Positions 1-9,928 of a DNA stretch of 64,000 bases are shown here, in pieces. Positions within the stretch are counted from its first letter, which is position 1; every line of letters starts with the position of its first letter. The notes beneath the pieces were generated by a model. That model had not been told where the DNA came from and did no database searches. It worked only from the letters and a program-made list of their open reading frames with translations. Position numbers and translations under genes: made by a program. The stretch comes from Salmonella enterica subsp. enterica serovar Typhimurium str. LT2 (GTDB lineage Bacteria; Pseudomonadota; Gammaproteobacteria; Enterobacterales; Enterobacteriaceae), in assembly GCF_000006945.2 (NCBI RefSeq), contig NC_003197.2, positions 3,906,001 through 3,970,000 on the forward strand. The letters are read 5' to 3'.

Positions 1-260
1 TGGAAAGCGGCAAGTCCGGCATCTTTAACCTGGGCACAGGCCGTGCGGAATCTTTCCAGGCCGTCGCCGACGCGACGCTGGCATACCATAAAAAAGGTAG
101 CATTGAATACATTCCGTTCCCGGATAAGCTGAAAGGTCGCTATCAGGCGTTTACGCAGGCGGATTTAACCAATCTGCGCAACGCGGGCTACGACAAACCC
201 TTTAAGACCGTCGCCGAAGGCGTCACGGAGTATATGGCCTGGCTGAACCGCGACGCGTAA
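1..260 (+). CDS. hldD (rfaD): ADP-L-glycero-D-manno-heptose 6-epimerase, C-terminal part
   Basis: The reading frame is open from base 3 to the TAA at 258-260 and gives the last 85 residues of HldD/RfaD (ESGKSGIFNLGTGRAESF near the start, ending in MAWLNRDA). The enzyme is a cytoplasmic short-chain dehydrogenase-type epimerase. It makes the ADP-L-glycero-heptose that the two downstream heptosyltransferases use. The 5' end lies outside the window. Its stop is 2 nt before the rfaF start, as expected for the hldD-rfaF-rfaC-rfaL operon. Confidence 0.93.
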   Translation, partial: ESGKSGIFNLGTGRAESFQAVADATLAYHKKGSIEYIPFPDKLKGRYQAFTQADLTNLRNAGYDKPFKTVAEGVTEYMAWLNRDA

Positions 261-262
261 GT

Positions 263-1309
263 ATGAAAATTTTGGTCATTGGCCCGTCCTGGGTGGGCGA
301 CATGATGATGTCGCAAAGTCTCTATCGCACGCTTAAAGCACGCTATCCCCAGGCGATAATCGACGTGATGGCGCCAGCCTGGTGTCGTCCGTTATTATCG
401 CGTATGCCGGAAGTTAACGAGGCGATACCCATGCCGTTGGGCCACGGCGCGCTGGAAATCGGCGAGCGCCGCAGATTGGGCCATAGCCTGCGAGAGAAGC
501 GCTACGATCGCGCCTGGGTGTTGCCAAATTCGTTTAAATCGGCGCTGATTCCTTTCTTTGCCAATATCCCGCACCGTACCGGCTGGCGCGGCGAAATGCG
601 CTATGGCCTGCTGAACGATGCGCGCGTCCTTGATAAAGACGCCTGGCCACTGATGGTGGAGCGCTACGTGGCGCTGGCTTATGACAAGGGCGTGATGCGC
701 GCGGCGAAAGATCTGCCCCAGCCGCTACTCTGGCCACAGCTCCAAGTTAGCGAGGGTGAAAAGTCGCTGATGTGCAGCGACTTTTCACTATCTTCTGAAC
801 GTCCTCTGATCGGCTTTTGCCCCGGCGCAGAATTTGGCCCGGCAAAACGTTGGCCGCACTATCACTACGCCGAACTGGCAAAGCAGCTCATTAACGAAGG
901 GTATCAGGTCGTGCTGTTTGGCTCGGCAAAAGACCATGAAGCCGGAAATGAGATCCTGGCGGCGCTGAATAGCGAGCAGCAGGCATGGTGTCGCAACCTG
1001 GCGGGGGAAACCCAGCTGGAACAGGCCGTCATTCTGATAGCCGCCTGTAAAGCCATCGTCACTAACGATTCCGGGCTGATGCACGTCGCGGCGGCGCTCG
1101 ACCGCCCTCTGGTCGCCTTGTATGGCCCAAGTAGCCCGGATTTCACGCCGCCGCTGTCTCATAAGGCCCGGGTGATTCGTCTCATTACGGGTTATCACAA
1201 AGTGCGTAAAGGTGATACGGCGCAAGGCTATCACCAGAGCCTGATCGATATCACGCCGCAGCGGGTTCTGGAAGAGCTTCATTCGCTGTTGTCGGAAGAG
1301 GGCGTTTAA
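263..1309 (+). CDS. rfaF (waaF): ADP-heptose:LPS heptosyltransferase II
   Basis: A 348-residue GT9 glycosyltransferase that adds the second L-glycero-D-manno-heptose to the LPS inner core on the cytoplasmic face of the inner membrane. The N-terminus ILVIGPSWVGDMMMSQSL is the usual GT9 start with the catalytic Asp in VGDMMM. The C-terminal nucleotide-sugar half carries IVTNDSGLMHVAAALDRP and ALYGPSSP. Length equals the E. coli protein. The gene follows hldD by 2 nt, and its stop overlaps the rfaC start (TAATG), so the two are translationally coupled. Confidence 0.97.
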   Translation: MKILVIGPSWVGDMMMSQSLYRTLKARYPQAIIDVMAPAWCRPLLSRMPEVNEAIPMPLGHGALEIGERRRLGHSLREKRYDRAWVLPNSFKSALIPFFANIPHRTGWRGEMRYGLLNDARVLDKDAWPLMVERYVALAYDKGVMRAAKDLPQPLLWPQLQVSEGEKSLMCSDFSLSSERPLIGFCPGAEFGPAKRWPHYHYAELAKQLINEGYQVVLFGSAKDHEAGNEILAALNSEQQAWCRNLAGETQLEQAVILIAACKAIVTNDSGLMHVAAALDRPLVALYGPSSPDFTPPLSHKARVIRLITGYHKVRKGDTAQGYHQSLIDITPQRVLEELHSLLSEEGV

Positions 1310-2262
1310 TGCGGGTTTTGATCGTTAAAACATCATCGATGGGCGACGTATTACATACCCTGCCTGCGCTTACCGACGCGCAACAGGCGATTCCGGGGAT
1401 TCAATTTGATTGGGCTGTCGAAGAAGGGTTTGCACAAATTCCGTCCTGGCACAGTGCTGTCGATCGCGTGATTCCCGTCGCTATTCGCCGTTGGCGCAAG
1501 GCCTGGTTTTCCGCGCCCATCAAAGCGGAACGCACAGCCTTTCGTCGGGCGGTATGCGCAAACCAATACGACGCTGTGATTGATGCGCAGGGGCTGGTAA
1601 AAAGCGCGGCGCTGGTGACGCGTCTGGCGCATGGGATAAAGCACGGTATGGACTGGAGTACCGCCCGCGAACCGCTGGCCAGCCTGTTCTATAACCGTAA
1701 ACACCATATCGCAAAGCAACAACATGCGGTTGAACGGACGCGCGAGCTGTTCGCCAAAAGCCTGGGATACGATAAACCGCAGTCGCAGGGCGATTATGCC
1801 ATCGCAAAACATTTTCTGCATTGCCAGCAGGCGGTTAGCGATCCGTATGCGGTGTTTTTACATGCCACGACCCGCGATGATAAACACTGGCCGGAAGCAA
1901 ACTGGCGCGAGCTTATCGGCCTGGTGGGCAACACCGGATTACGGATAAAGCTTCCCTGGGGCGCGCCTCATGAGGAGGCCCGGGCTAAACGACTGGCCGA
2001 AGGCTTTGACTATGTGGATGTGTTACCGCGCATGAGCCTGGAGGAGGTCGCCAGAGTGCTGGCTGGCGCAAAATTTGTCGTATCGGTTGATACCGGCCTG
2101 AGCCATCTCACCGCCGCGCTCGACAGACCGAATATTACGCTATATGGCCCAACGGACCCTGGGTTAATTGGAGGTTATGGGAAGAACCAAATGGCATGCT
2201 GCTCACCAGAACAGAACCTGGCGAATTTAGATGCCACAAGCGTATTTGGAAAGATTCATTAA
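1309..2262 (+). CDS. rfaC (waaC): ADP-heptose:LPS heptosyltransferase I
   Basis: A 317-residue GT9 enzyme that adds the first heptose to Kdo2-lipid A; loss gives deep-rough LPS. Residues 1-20 contain VKTSSMGDVLHTLPAL with the catalytic Asp in MGDVLH. The C-terminal half shows SVDTGLSHLTAALDRP and ITLYGPTDPGLIGGYGK, diagnostic of WaaC. The start codon overlaps the rfaF stop. A 39-nt gap separates it from rfaL, still in one transcription unit. Base composition is normal for the chromosome and falls in the next gene. Confidence 0.97.
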   Translation: MRVLIVKTSSMGDVLHTLPALTDAQQAIPGIQFDWAVEEGFAQIPSWHSAVDRVIPVAIRRWRKAWFSAPIKAERTAFRRAVCANQYDAVIDAQGLVKSAALVTRLAHGIKHGMDWSTAREPLASLFYNRKHHIAKQQHAVERTRELFAKSLGYDKPQSQGDYAIAKHFLHCQQAVSDPYAVFLHATTRDDKHWPEANWRELIGLVGNTGLRIKLPWGAPHEEARAKRLAEGFDYVDVLPRMSLEEVARVLAGAKFVVSVDTGLSHLTAALDRPNITLYGPTDPGLIGGYGKNQMACCSPEQNLANLDATSVFGKIH

Positions 2263-2301
2263 AGAGACTCTGTCTCATCCCAAACCTATTGTGGAGAAAA
2301 G

Positions 2302-3516
2302 ATGCTAACCACATCATTAACGTTAAATAAAGAGAAATGGAAGCCGATCTGGAATAAAGCGCTGGTTTTTCTTTTTGTTGCCACGTATTTTCTGGATGGT
2401 ATTACGCGTTATAAACATTTGATAATCATACTTATGGTTATCACCGCGATTTATCAGGTCTCACGCTCACCGAAAAGTTTCCCCCCTCTTTTCAAAAATA
2501 GCGTATTTTATAGCGTAGCAGTATTATCATTAATCCTTGTTTATTCCATACTCATATCGCCAGATATGAAAGAAAGTTTCAAGGAATTTGAAAATACGGT
2601 ACTGGAGGGCTTCTTATTATATACTTTATTAATTCCCGTACTATTAAAAGATGAAACAAAAGAAACGGTTGCGAAAATAGTACTTTTCTCCTTTTTAACA
2701 AGTTTAGGACTTCGCTGCCTTGCAGAGAGTATTCTGTATATCGAGGACTATAATAAAGGGATTATGCCATTCATAAGCTATGCGCATCGACATATGTCCG
2801 ATTCCATGGTTTTCTTATTTCCAGCATTATTGAATATTTGGCTGTTTAGAAAAAATGCAATTAAGTTGGTTTTTTTGGTGCTTAGCGCCATCTACCTTTT
2901 CTTTATCCTGGGAACCCTATCGCGAGGGGCATGGTTGGCGGTGCTTATAGTAGGTGTTCTGTGGGCAATACTGAACCGCCAATGGAAGTTAATAGGAGTT
3001 GGTGCCATTTTATTAGCCATTATCGGCGCTTTGGTTATCACTCAACATAATAACAAACCAGACCCAGAACATTTACTGTATAAATTACAGCAGACAGATA
3101 GCTCATATCGTTATACTAACGGAACCCAGGGCACCGCGTGGATACTGATTCAGGAAAACCCGATCAAGGGCTACGGCTATGGTAATGATGTGTATGATGG
3201 TGTTTATAATAAACGCGTTGTCGATTATCCAACGTGGACCTTTAAAGAATCTATCGGTCCGCATAATACCATTCTGTACATCTGGTTTAGTGCAGGCATA
3301 TTGGGTCTGGCGAGCCTGGTCTATTTATATGGCGCTATCATCAGGGAAACAGCCAGCTCTACCCTCAGGAAAGTAGAGATAAGCCCCTACAATGCTCATC
3401 TCTTGCTATTTTTATCTTTCGTCGGTTTTTATATCGTTCGTGGCAATTTTGAACAGGTCGATATTGCTCAAATTGGTATCATTACCGGTTTTCTGCTGGC
3501 GCTAAGAAATAGATAA
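2302..3516 (+). CDS. rfaL (waaL): O-antigen ligase, polytopic inner-membrane protein
   Basis: A 404-residue integral membrane protein that transfers undecaprenyl-linked O-antigen to the completed lipid A-core on the periplasmic side. About ten to twelve hydrophobic segments span the protein. A large hydrophilic loop at about residues 245-320 precedes IGPHNTILYIW. His321 and Arg208 (in LGTLSRGAW) match the conserved Arg and His needed by the WaaL/Wzy family. A start with GGAGAAAAG just upstream fits. The gene is clearly AT-richer than rfaF and rfaC. That is typical because ligase specificity follows the serotype core. It ends at the shared terminator facing rfaK. Confidence 0.95.
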   Translation: MLTTSLTLNKEKWKPIWNKALVFLFVATYFLDGITRYKHLIIILMVITAIYQVSRSPKSFPPLFKNSVFYSVAVLSLILVYSILISPDMKESFKEFENTVLEGFLLYTLLIPVLLKDETKETVAKIVLFSFLTSLGLRCLAESILYIEDYNKGIMPFISYAHRHMSDSMVFLFPALLNIWLFRKNAIKLVFLVLSAIYLFFILGTLSRGAWLAVLIVGVLWAILNRQWKLIGVGAILLAIIGALVITQHNNKPDPEHLLYKLQQTDSSYRYTNGTQGTAWILIQENPIKGYGYGNDVYDGVYNKRVVDYPTWTFKESIGPHNTILYIWFSAGILGLASLVYLYGAIIRETASSTLRKVEISPYNAHLLLFLSFVGFYIVRGNFEQVDIAQIGIITGFLLALRNR

Positions 3517-3517
3517 A

Positions 3518-3555
3518 AAAACGCGCTGATACTTATTACGGTATCAGCGCGTTTT
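3518..3555. terminator. Bidirectional rho-independent terminator between rfaL and rfaK
   Basis: A perfect 15-bp inverted repeat (arms 3518-3532 and 3541-3555, loop 8 nt) has AAAA on one outer flank and TTTT on the other. It acts as an intrinsic terminator in either direction. It sits between convergent rfaL (stop 3516) and rfaK (stop 3573) and separates the two LPS core operons. Confidence 0.9.
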
Positions 3556-3572
3556 CCATCATCAGGACTCAA

Positions 3573-4718
3573 TCACTTATCAAACCAGTTTTTCATTTGT
3601 TCCTCGAAACGCTGCGCTACATTTTCCCAACTGTATTTTGAAAACACCAGGGATTTTGCTTTTTCGGCAATCTGGTGGCGTTCCTTATCAGCAAGCGCAC
3701 GGTTAATATCATTAATTATACTGTCGCTCGACATAGGTTCTGCGAGGTGATAGCCCGTTATGCCATCTAACACAAATTCGCTAATCCCCCCTTTTTTGCT
3801 GGCAAGAACCGCTTTTCCTGCTGCCATCGCTTCTACAGCCACCATGCAAAATGCTTCTTCAACCTGAGATGGCACAATAACCAGATCGGCTATATGATAG
3901 AAGTTATGCATCTGGTCAGGAGATTGCCCCCCAGCCATAATACAATCCGTTCCAATCTCTTTTGCGGCGTCCAGTACTTTCTTTTGATACTCTGCTTTTT
4001 CACCCTTGCGGCTTGCATAAGGGTCGCCAACAACGACAAGTTTAATATTACTTCTTAAGGTACGTAATTGTTTGAACGCCTGCAAAAGCAACAGGATGCC
4101 TTTATCAGGCGAAATTCTCCCGGCATACAAGAGAACGGTGGCATCTTCCGCAATATTTAATTGCTGACGAAGATTATCTTGTGGGTTTCTTTTATAAGTC
4201 TCAGCACAAAAACCATTAGGCACAATACTAACAGCAGCGGCGGGCAATCTTTCTTCATAAAACGCTTTAAGAAACTGACTGGGCACGATAATTTTTGCAT
4301 CATTATCAGGAAGTTCTGGTTCAAATGCATTATGCATGTGCATAACCAGTTTTGCATTCGGATTGCGCTCTCTGATCTGCCGATACAGTTTCATACTATT
4401 ATGAATAACAATGACGCTATCTTCCTGGGTAGTCACTTTATCTCTAATATTAAGGATGCGCTGGGAATAGGGTAGTGGGTCGAGACGAGTCCATTTCTGA
4501 AAAAGACGCTTATAAACTTTACTAAACCCGATGTAATGAATATCACAGTTATCGTTTATTTTATTATATTCAGGATAGCCAGCATTCTTTATACAAGCAA
4601 TAGCATTCGGTATTGATAGTCGTTTTGCAACCTGGTAAATCCAGGTTTCTACCGCAGCCGCACCACGAGGAGGAATTGAAAATATAGGAGTAACAGTAAA
4701 TATGATTTTTTTAATCAT
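3573..4718 (-). CDS. rfaK (waaK): LPS core alpha-1,2-N-acetylglucosaminyltransferase
   Basis: A 381-residue GT4-family transferase that adds the terminal GlcNAc to the outer-core glucose II of Salmonella LPS, needed for O-antigen ligation. It has two Rossmann-like halves. The acceptor half is at about 1-175. The donor half from about 185 includes LLYAGRISPDKGILLLLQAF and the EX7E-type end EEAFCMVAVEAMAAGKAVLA. It is the last gene of the leftward rfaQ operon, 100 nt after rfaZ, and ends at the shared terminator. AT-rich like its upstream neighbours. Confidence 0.93.
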   Translation of the reverse strand: MIKKIIFTVTPIFSIPPRGAAAVETWIYQVAKRLSIPNAIACIKNAGYPEYNKINDNCDIHYIGFSKVYKRLFQKWTRLDPLPYSQRILNIRDKVTTQEDSVIVIHNSMKLYRQIRERNPNAKLVMHMHNAFEPELPDNDAKIIVPSQFLKAFYEERLPAAAVSIVPNGFCAETYKRNPQDNLRQQLNIAEDATVLLYAGRISPDKGILLLLQAFKQLRTLRSNIKLVVVGDPYASRKGEKAEYQKKVLDAAKEIGTDCIMAGGQSPDQMHNFYHIADLVIVPSQVEEAFCMVAVEAMAAGKAVLASKKGGISEFVLDGITGYHLAEPMSSDSIINDINRALADKERHQIAEKAKSLVFSKYSWENVAQRFEEQMKNWFDK

Positions 4719-4818
4719 AATAGCTATAATCCAGAATAGTTAACTTTATAGAAAAAGAAATGTTATAAAAAAAAGAAATGCGTGCCGAAGCAACGAAAAA
4801 TAATGATTTATCTAGTGT

Positions 4819-5628
4819 CTAGACAATTTTATCGTAATATATTTCATCCTCAAGCTCCGAGGCTGTAATATATGGAATAATATCGTAATGAATTGCAGTA
4901 TCATCTGATAAATTAAAGATATTTAAATCACTCACATTTTTTCTCATAAAAGTAAAAAATGGCAGTATTTTAAACAGATCTTTACTAAGCTCAGATGGCA
5001 TAGGGCTGGTAGATTCGTCATAGAAACGTGGGCAACTCCCTGTTAAGTCAAGCCCAGAACATATAATACGGCCATACTTGAGGGAATAGGCAACCTGAAT
5101 AGCGGTATAAGCAATAGTATGGCAAGAGCAATACCCGATGCTGATATCCTTGCAAAATCCAGCCAGTCGCCCTCTTTTCGAAAGAGGAACTGAAATAAGT
5201 AATGCTTTATGAACCCGCTTGAGGATATTAAATTTAATTTTCTTTAAAAAGCCCCCTTTTTCTCGGCGATAAAAGGAGCGAATAATTAAACAGTTTTCTT
5301 CAATATATTTTTGATCATCCACTGAAGCCTGTTCGTACACATCAAGATTGACGATAGTAAACTGACTGTTACGGCTAAAGTTATAAAAATCTTCGCGCCG
5401 ACGATGGAGGAAGCGAATATCCGTCAGAAGGTACAAAAATGGCTTGACGTTATTGTTTAGCAAATATTGAACAGAACCATTGACTGCAATGACATCTTTC
5501 ATTCGTAACAAGGACAGCGGCGTCTTTCTGGACGTAGGACCAGAAAGAAAAATAATACAATCTTCAGCCGTTCTTTTCGCAATAAGTTGCAGAACATCGG
5601 CGTGAGTTATGAAGTTAACGCTGCCCAT
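4819..5628 (-). CDS. rfaZ (waaZ): LPS core biosynthesis protein RfaZ
   Basis: 269 residues, the usual length of WaaZ. In E. coli WaaZ is associated with addition of a third Kdo to the inner core; the mechanism is not obvious from sequence. There is no membrane segment and no DXD-type glycosyltransferase motif. Recognisable stretches are CIIFLSGPTSRKTPLSLLRM near the N-terminus and GYCSCHTIAYTAIQVAYSLK. Gaps of 100 nt to rfaK and 149 nt to rfaY are long for this operon, and the gene is strongly AT-rich. Confidence 0.9.
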   Translation of the reverse strand: MGSVNFITHADVLQLIAKRTAEDCIIFLSGPTSRKTPLSLLRMKDVIAVNGSVQYLLNNNVKPFLYLLTDIRFLHRRREDFYNFSRNSQFTIVNLDVYEQASVDDQKYIEENCLIIRSFYRREKGGFLKKIKFNILKRVHKALLISVPLSKRGRLAGFCKDISIGYCSCHTIAYTAIQVAYSLKYGRIICSGLDLTGSCPRFYDESTSPMPSELSKDLFKILPFFTFMRKNVSDLNIFNLSDDTAIHYDIIPYITASELEDEIYYDKIV

Positions 5629-5777
5629 AAAAAACTCGTATGTTTATCATGCAACCTATAAATAAATGTTATATTCAATAACTAATATTACATCTCAAAT
5701 TCTCTCAAGTATGTCATAACGCTGCAGCAAATAAAAGTCAGTCAGCCCCTTAAATTAAACCAAACGTGCTACATTGA

Positions 5778-6476
5778 TCAGCGTTTTTCCTTACCCTTAA
5801 TACGACGCAAGAAATTTCGGAGTTTTTTCTTATAAATCAATAAGTAAAATCCGATATCTCTCACATTATTTTTGATACCATAATGTCTTTCTAAATCAAT
5901 ACGATCCTTTGCTTTTCGTTGTCTGGAAGGTCTTTTTCCGGACAAATCGATAATTCTGATCTCATTGCCTTGCAGGATAAAGTTACCTTTATGGGGATCG
6001 CCCGAAACCATACCATGCTGATGCAGAGAATATATCGACTGTTTGATTTTCCCTCTCACCTCGTCAGAAATTTCTGGCATATCAACAAGTTCAATACCTT
6101 CAATATACTCAATTATCATCACGTATGTTTTTACATAGCGTAATGTTTTAATTTCCGCCAGCAGGTAAAAATCATTAAGCGCCGCAAACCCTTCACGCCG
6201 CACACGATCTGTCTGATGAAAAAGCTTTTCGTAGTAATCTCCTTTTACTAACGATTTGAAAAAGCGTTCAGTATTTTTTACTTTTGGACTAAATACTTTG
6301 AGAATATATTTTCCGTAGTCTGTATTAATCAATACAACTTTTGTATCTTCTATATTACGGAAGACTTTAATAACCTGATGATTATAAGATAGAAAATCTT
6401 TGAATATCTCAATGTATTTTTCACCGTCTTTTTTGACAAAGACGGTATAGTTTTTAATCTTTTTTTCAATAATCAT
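5778..6476 (-). CDS. rfaY (waaY): LPS core heptose(II) kinase
   Basis: A 232-residue member of the WaaY/RfaY subgroup of eukaryotic-type small-molecule kinases. It phosphorylates heptose II in the inner core, a modification that tightens the outer-membrane surface. The catalytic loop is visible as HGMVSGDPHKGNF at about 155-167 and the metal-binding site as IRIIDLSGKRPS near 173. The C-terminus is very basic. It lies between rfaJ (22 nt upstream) and rfaZ. AT-rich coding sequence. Confidence 0.93.
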   Translation of the reverse strand: MIIEKKIKNYTVFVKKDGEKYIEIFKDFLSYNHQVIKVFRNIEDTKVVLINTDYGKYILKVFSPKVKNTERFFKSLVKGDYYEKLFHQTDRVRREGFAALNDFYLLAEIKTLRYVKTYVMIIEYIEGIELVDMPEISDEVRGKIKQSIYSLHQHGMVSGDPHKGNFILQGNEIRIIDLSGKRPSRQRKAKDRIDLERHYGIKNNVRDIGFYLLIYKKKLRNFLRRIKGKEKR

Positions 6477-6498
6477 AATGGAGATTTAGGGAGGGGAA

Positions 6499-7509
6499 TT
6501 ATTTGTGGAAAAGTTTACGATAAAGATATGCGCTTCCAGCCAGAAGGCCTTTAAAATAATGACCTTGCACGAGAAGATGTTTATATCGCTTCTTAAATTC
6601 GACTATGGTACGCGCATCTTTTGCGGGAAAATCTTTCCAGGGCGAGTTCAGTCGTGCATTTTTATAATAGATAACTGAAGGATAATTTGCCCAGGCATGC
6701 CATGGTTTTGTAGCGCCCGTATAATGAATTAAAATAGTATTATCATTAATTATATTGCTATATTTTTTATGTGACTTATCTTTCAACTCACTTTTAATAG
6801 TATAAATAGTATTATACGGTCGCGGTAGAAAAATGACTTTATCCTGTAGGAGAATATTCAAAACATCCTGATCGGGATATTTAAAAGAGTCAGCCTCTTT
6901 ACCTGCCAAAAGTAAAAATGCCTTTTTGGTTAAGGCATTCTCTTTCCATAATTTCAGGTTAACAAAAACCACGCCGGAGTTAAAATAACCACCTTGTAAA
7001 TTAAAAGCGCTTAATCTCTCATTTACCTTATTCTGGATGGAATCAACATCTTTTACGACCGCAGCGATCTTCTCTGTCAGATCAAGCTGTAAAAGATCTT
7101 GCAAAGATCCTTTGCATACAACATCGGCATCCAAATAAAGTAAGGTATTTACCTTCTTGCTGAGATAATCGAAAGCAAATAAACGAAAATACATTGCTCT
7201 CGACCATACTTTAGTTTGAGGCAATACCTCAAGGCTTTCTACTTTAATAAGATAAAGAGAAATTTTTATGTGATGCTGTACGGCTAAACGCTCTATATAT
7301 TTTACAAAACACGGGGAGTATGAGTCACAAATAATGTGAAAAGCGAGCGGGATATTATTGTTTAATACAACTGAAGCGATTGATACCCCCACACCATCAA
7401 GATAGTTTTCATCAACGCCATAAGAAATGTTTAATACGTTATCATCATTATTATTACTTTCATCAAAAACTTTATATTCAGCTATTTCTATCTCAGGAAA
7501 TGAATCCAT
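6499..7509 (-). CDS. rfaJ (waaJ): LPS alpha-1,2-glucosyltransferase (GT8)
   Basis: A 336-residue GT8 retaining glycosyltransferase that adds glucose II of the Salmonella outer core from UDP-glucose. The GT8 nucleotide-sugar site [20 protein letters not shown] is at about 26-45. The metal-binding DXD occurs in [14 protein letters not shown], and the C-terminal [12 protein letters not shown] motif is present. The C-terminal basic extension matches the Glyco_transf_8C domain of LPS GT8 enzymes. Paralogous to rfaI immediately upstream (17-nt gap), reflecting tandem duplication. Confidence 0.95.
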
Positions 7510-7526
7510 TACATCACCTATGGGTT

Positions 7527-8540
7527 TTATTCAAGAAGTTTACGTTTAAAGTAGGCTATATAATAATTTATACCCGAAGTATAATGCTTCTGATTAAACA
7601 TATGCTTTGCCGCATAACGTAACTGATGGCTAGTCACTGGATTTAAAAGTGCACAATGAGACCATGGTGAGTTGCTCTTAGCCTGTAAAAAATATTGTGA
7701 CACGGGGTAAGCCCCCCAACTATGCCAGGGCTTCGTTGGTCCGATATAATGAACAAATACAGTCTCAGCATCAACTGGATTAATAACTGAATCTTTTAAT
7801 TCATAGTTAAGACTAAATTGTGTATTAAATTTTTTATCAACAAAACGCGCTTTATTCACTAAAAATATATTTAATACATCCTGATCAAGGTGCGTTATGC
7901 GCTGTACTACCTCTGGATCTTTTAGCATTTCAATCGCTTTCTTAGAGATATTTTCTGCAGTCCAAAGAGGTATGTTAATTAAAATAAAACCGGCATTAAA
8001 ATAGCCAGAAACCAGCCCAGGCGTTGCCAGGCTAACCGAGCGCTTAGTCCACCATTCCAACTCGCCTTCAGCAACGACAGCCGCAATCTCATTTTCAGCA
8101 AAATTAAGATCAATAAGTTCCTGAATACTCCCCTTACATGCAATATCTGCATCCAGATAAAGTACTCTATCTGTTTTATCTGAAAAATAATCGGCGATAA
8201 TGAATCTAAAGTATGTTGCATAGGTCCAGTTTTTGGTACTGGGTAGCGATTTTAAGCGCTCACAGTCGATTAGGTAAACAACAATCTGCGTAGCGTACTG
8301 TTTTGCTAATGCCTCAAATCGCTGCTGGTCTTCAGAGTCAAAGAAATCGGTAAAAACATGGAAAGCTAACGCCTTCTCTGGATTAGCGAGGAGAACCGAT
8401 GCAATAGAGACACCACAGCCAAAAAGAAAGTTTTTATCAATCCCATAAGCTATATTAAATTTATCAGCATCACTATGTTGTGCATAGTTATAATCTAAAG
8501 TCTGTTGAATGACTTCTTCTTCAAAATATTTTCTGCTCAT
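7527..8540 (-). CDS. rfaI (waaI): LPS alpha-1,3-galactosyltransferase (GT8)
   Basis: A 337-residue GT8 enzyme that adds galactose I to glucose I of the outer core. It contains [20 protein letters not shown], the DXD motif in [14 protein letters not shown], and [13 protein letters not shown] near the C-terminus. I chose the ATG at 8540 (MSRKYFEEE), which gives the length I remember for this protein. An in-frame GTG at 8549 overlaps the rfaB stop codon and is the alternative. It is a close paralogue of rfaJ. Confidence 0.94.
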
Positions 8541-8545
8541 AGTGA

Positions 8546-9625
8546 TCACTTTTGTAATTTCGAGAATATTGCATTATTAAAATTTTTAAAATATAGCACA
8601 TCGTAAAATCTCTCAATCGTGCCGGGAATAATATCATGCTGATATTTTACTTCACCAGAAATAACGCGATTAAGGTGTCCTACAAAATCATCTATAGCAC
8701 CCGGAGTGTAAAGCTCACCATTCAAACCGGGTTTAATCATATCGCGCGGACCAGACATACAATCAGAACTAATACACGGAATTCCATATGACATTGCTTC
8801 CAGCAGGGTCATAGGAAATCCCTCAAATGCAGAGGTAAGTAGTAACGCGGTGACATTTTTTATTTTTTGCTGTACGACTTGCCACGGCGCGCTTTGCCAA
8901 CCATACCAGATCACACGCTGCTCAATACCAAGCTCCCGACTATAGGCCTGGCACTTTTCAAAATCTGAGCCATCACCAATAATATGTAGCTGCCATTCCC
9001 CTGTCGTACGAGCTAAGCCATCAAATAAATCTTTAACTCTTTTCTGCCCTTCAAATTTAAGACGCCCTACATAGAGAAATACAGCGGGTTTATCGCGCTC
9101 AGGCGGCGGCACAATGACTGTTTTAATAGAGACAGGATTATAAACGACGCTAATATCTTGCGCTGAGATACCCCGTGCCATGATCTGTTCTTTAATACCA
9201 CTACTGATGGCCAGATGATAATCCGCGTACGTTATACATTCTGCATGTTTTTTATGGTCGAGCGAAAAATGCGGCCACGAGAAAATAGTAAAATGTTTAC
9301 CACTTTTCTTTCGTGCTTTATTGGCATAAAGACATGAGATGACATCAATACATATCACAATATCCGGTGACGTTTCTTTCAGCCACTGACTAAAATTATA
9401 AACATGCTTAGCTCGACGAAGAAAACTTAATTTTATATTTGAGAATGATTGCGCATATTTAATCTCTTTTAGCCATGCTTTATCCATTTTGTCATTACGA
9501 CAAAAGAAAAACATTTCACAGTTGATCTTCGGAGAGCTATTTTCAAACGTATGGATAACGTTGCTAATAACGGTTTCCATCCCTCCAAAACCGGATACCG
9601 CTTCGCCAATAAAAGCTATTTTCAT
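8546..9625 (-). CDS. rfaB (waaB): LPS alpha-1,6-galactosyltransferase (GT4)
   Basis: A 359-residue GT4 transferase that adds the galactose branch to glucose I of the outer core. The N-terminal IAFIGEAVSGFGGMETVI glycine-rich loop is typical of GT4 acceptor domains. The donor half has FLYVGRLKFEGQKRVKDLFD and the EX7E motif in SAFEGFPMTLLEAMSYGIP. The stop lies 5 nt before the rfaI ATG, so the genes are coupled. Upstream is an AT-rich gap holding the yibR remnant. Confidence 0.93.
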   Translation of the reverse strand: MKIAFIGEAVSGFGGMETVISNVIHTFENSSPKINCEMFFFCRNDKMDKAWLKEIKYAQSFSNIKLSFLRRAKHVYNFSQWLKETSPDIVICIDVISCLYANKARKKSGKHFTIFSWPHFSLDHKKHAECITYADYHLAISSGIKEQIMARGISAQDISVVYNPVSIKTVIVPPPERDKPAVFLYVGRLKFEGQKRVKDLFDGLARTTGEWQLHIIGDGSDFEKCQAYSRELGIEQRVIWYGWQSAPWQVVQQKIKNVTALLLTSAFEGFPMTLLEAMSYGIPCISSDCMSGPRDMIKPGLNGELYTPGAIDDFVGHLNRVISGEVKYQHDIIPGTIERFYDVLYFKNFNNAIFSKLQK

Positions 9626-9694
9626 ATATACCCCAGAGTTAAAACCTTAATCTAAAGACTTTAGATATTAAATAGCAAAAATAGTAATATAACC

Positions 9695-9928
9695 CTATAG
9701 AGTAATTTTTACCTGACATCTCTCTTTTTGCTTTAAGGCGTAGTCAATATCTTTATTATTTTCGATAATGGAATATATTGCCACACCTGCTGGCATTATA
9801 AAACCATGATCAAAGCAAAGAGCAATGTCCAGTCTTCTTCCAAAAAAATCATCATGTTGAATTATGTTTTTTTGGTTTGAAATATAACTTTTAATGTTAG
9901 ACATTCTGTCTATCCTTGTCTCACTCAT
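9695..9928 (-). pseudogene. yibR: YibR: short remnant of a GT8 glycosyltransferase N-terminus
   Basis: A 77-codon reading frame between rfaP and rfaB, in the same direction. Residues about 33-56 (LDIALCFDHGFIMPAGVAIY) align by eye with the GT8 nucleotide-binding start of RfaI and RfaJ ([20 protein letters not shown]). After about 60 residues the frame runs into unrelated lysine-rich sequence and stops. A GT8 enzyme needs about 300 residues including the DXD motif, so this cannot be an active transferase. I read it as the stump of a lost third GT8 gene. Whether the short peptide is made is unknown. Confidence 0.75.

Noticed and set aside
788..1282. A 164-codon frame opposite rfaF
   Set aside because: Antisense to a well-conserved heptosyltransferase, with no ribosome site or known family.
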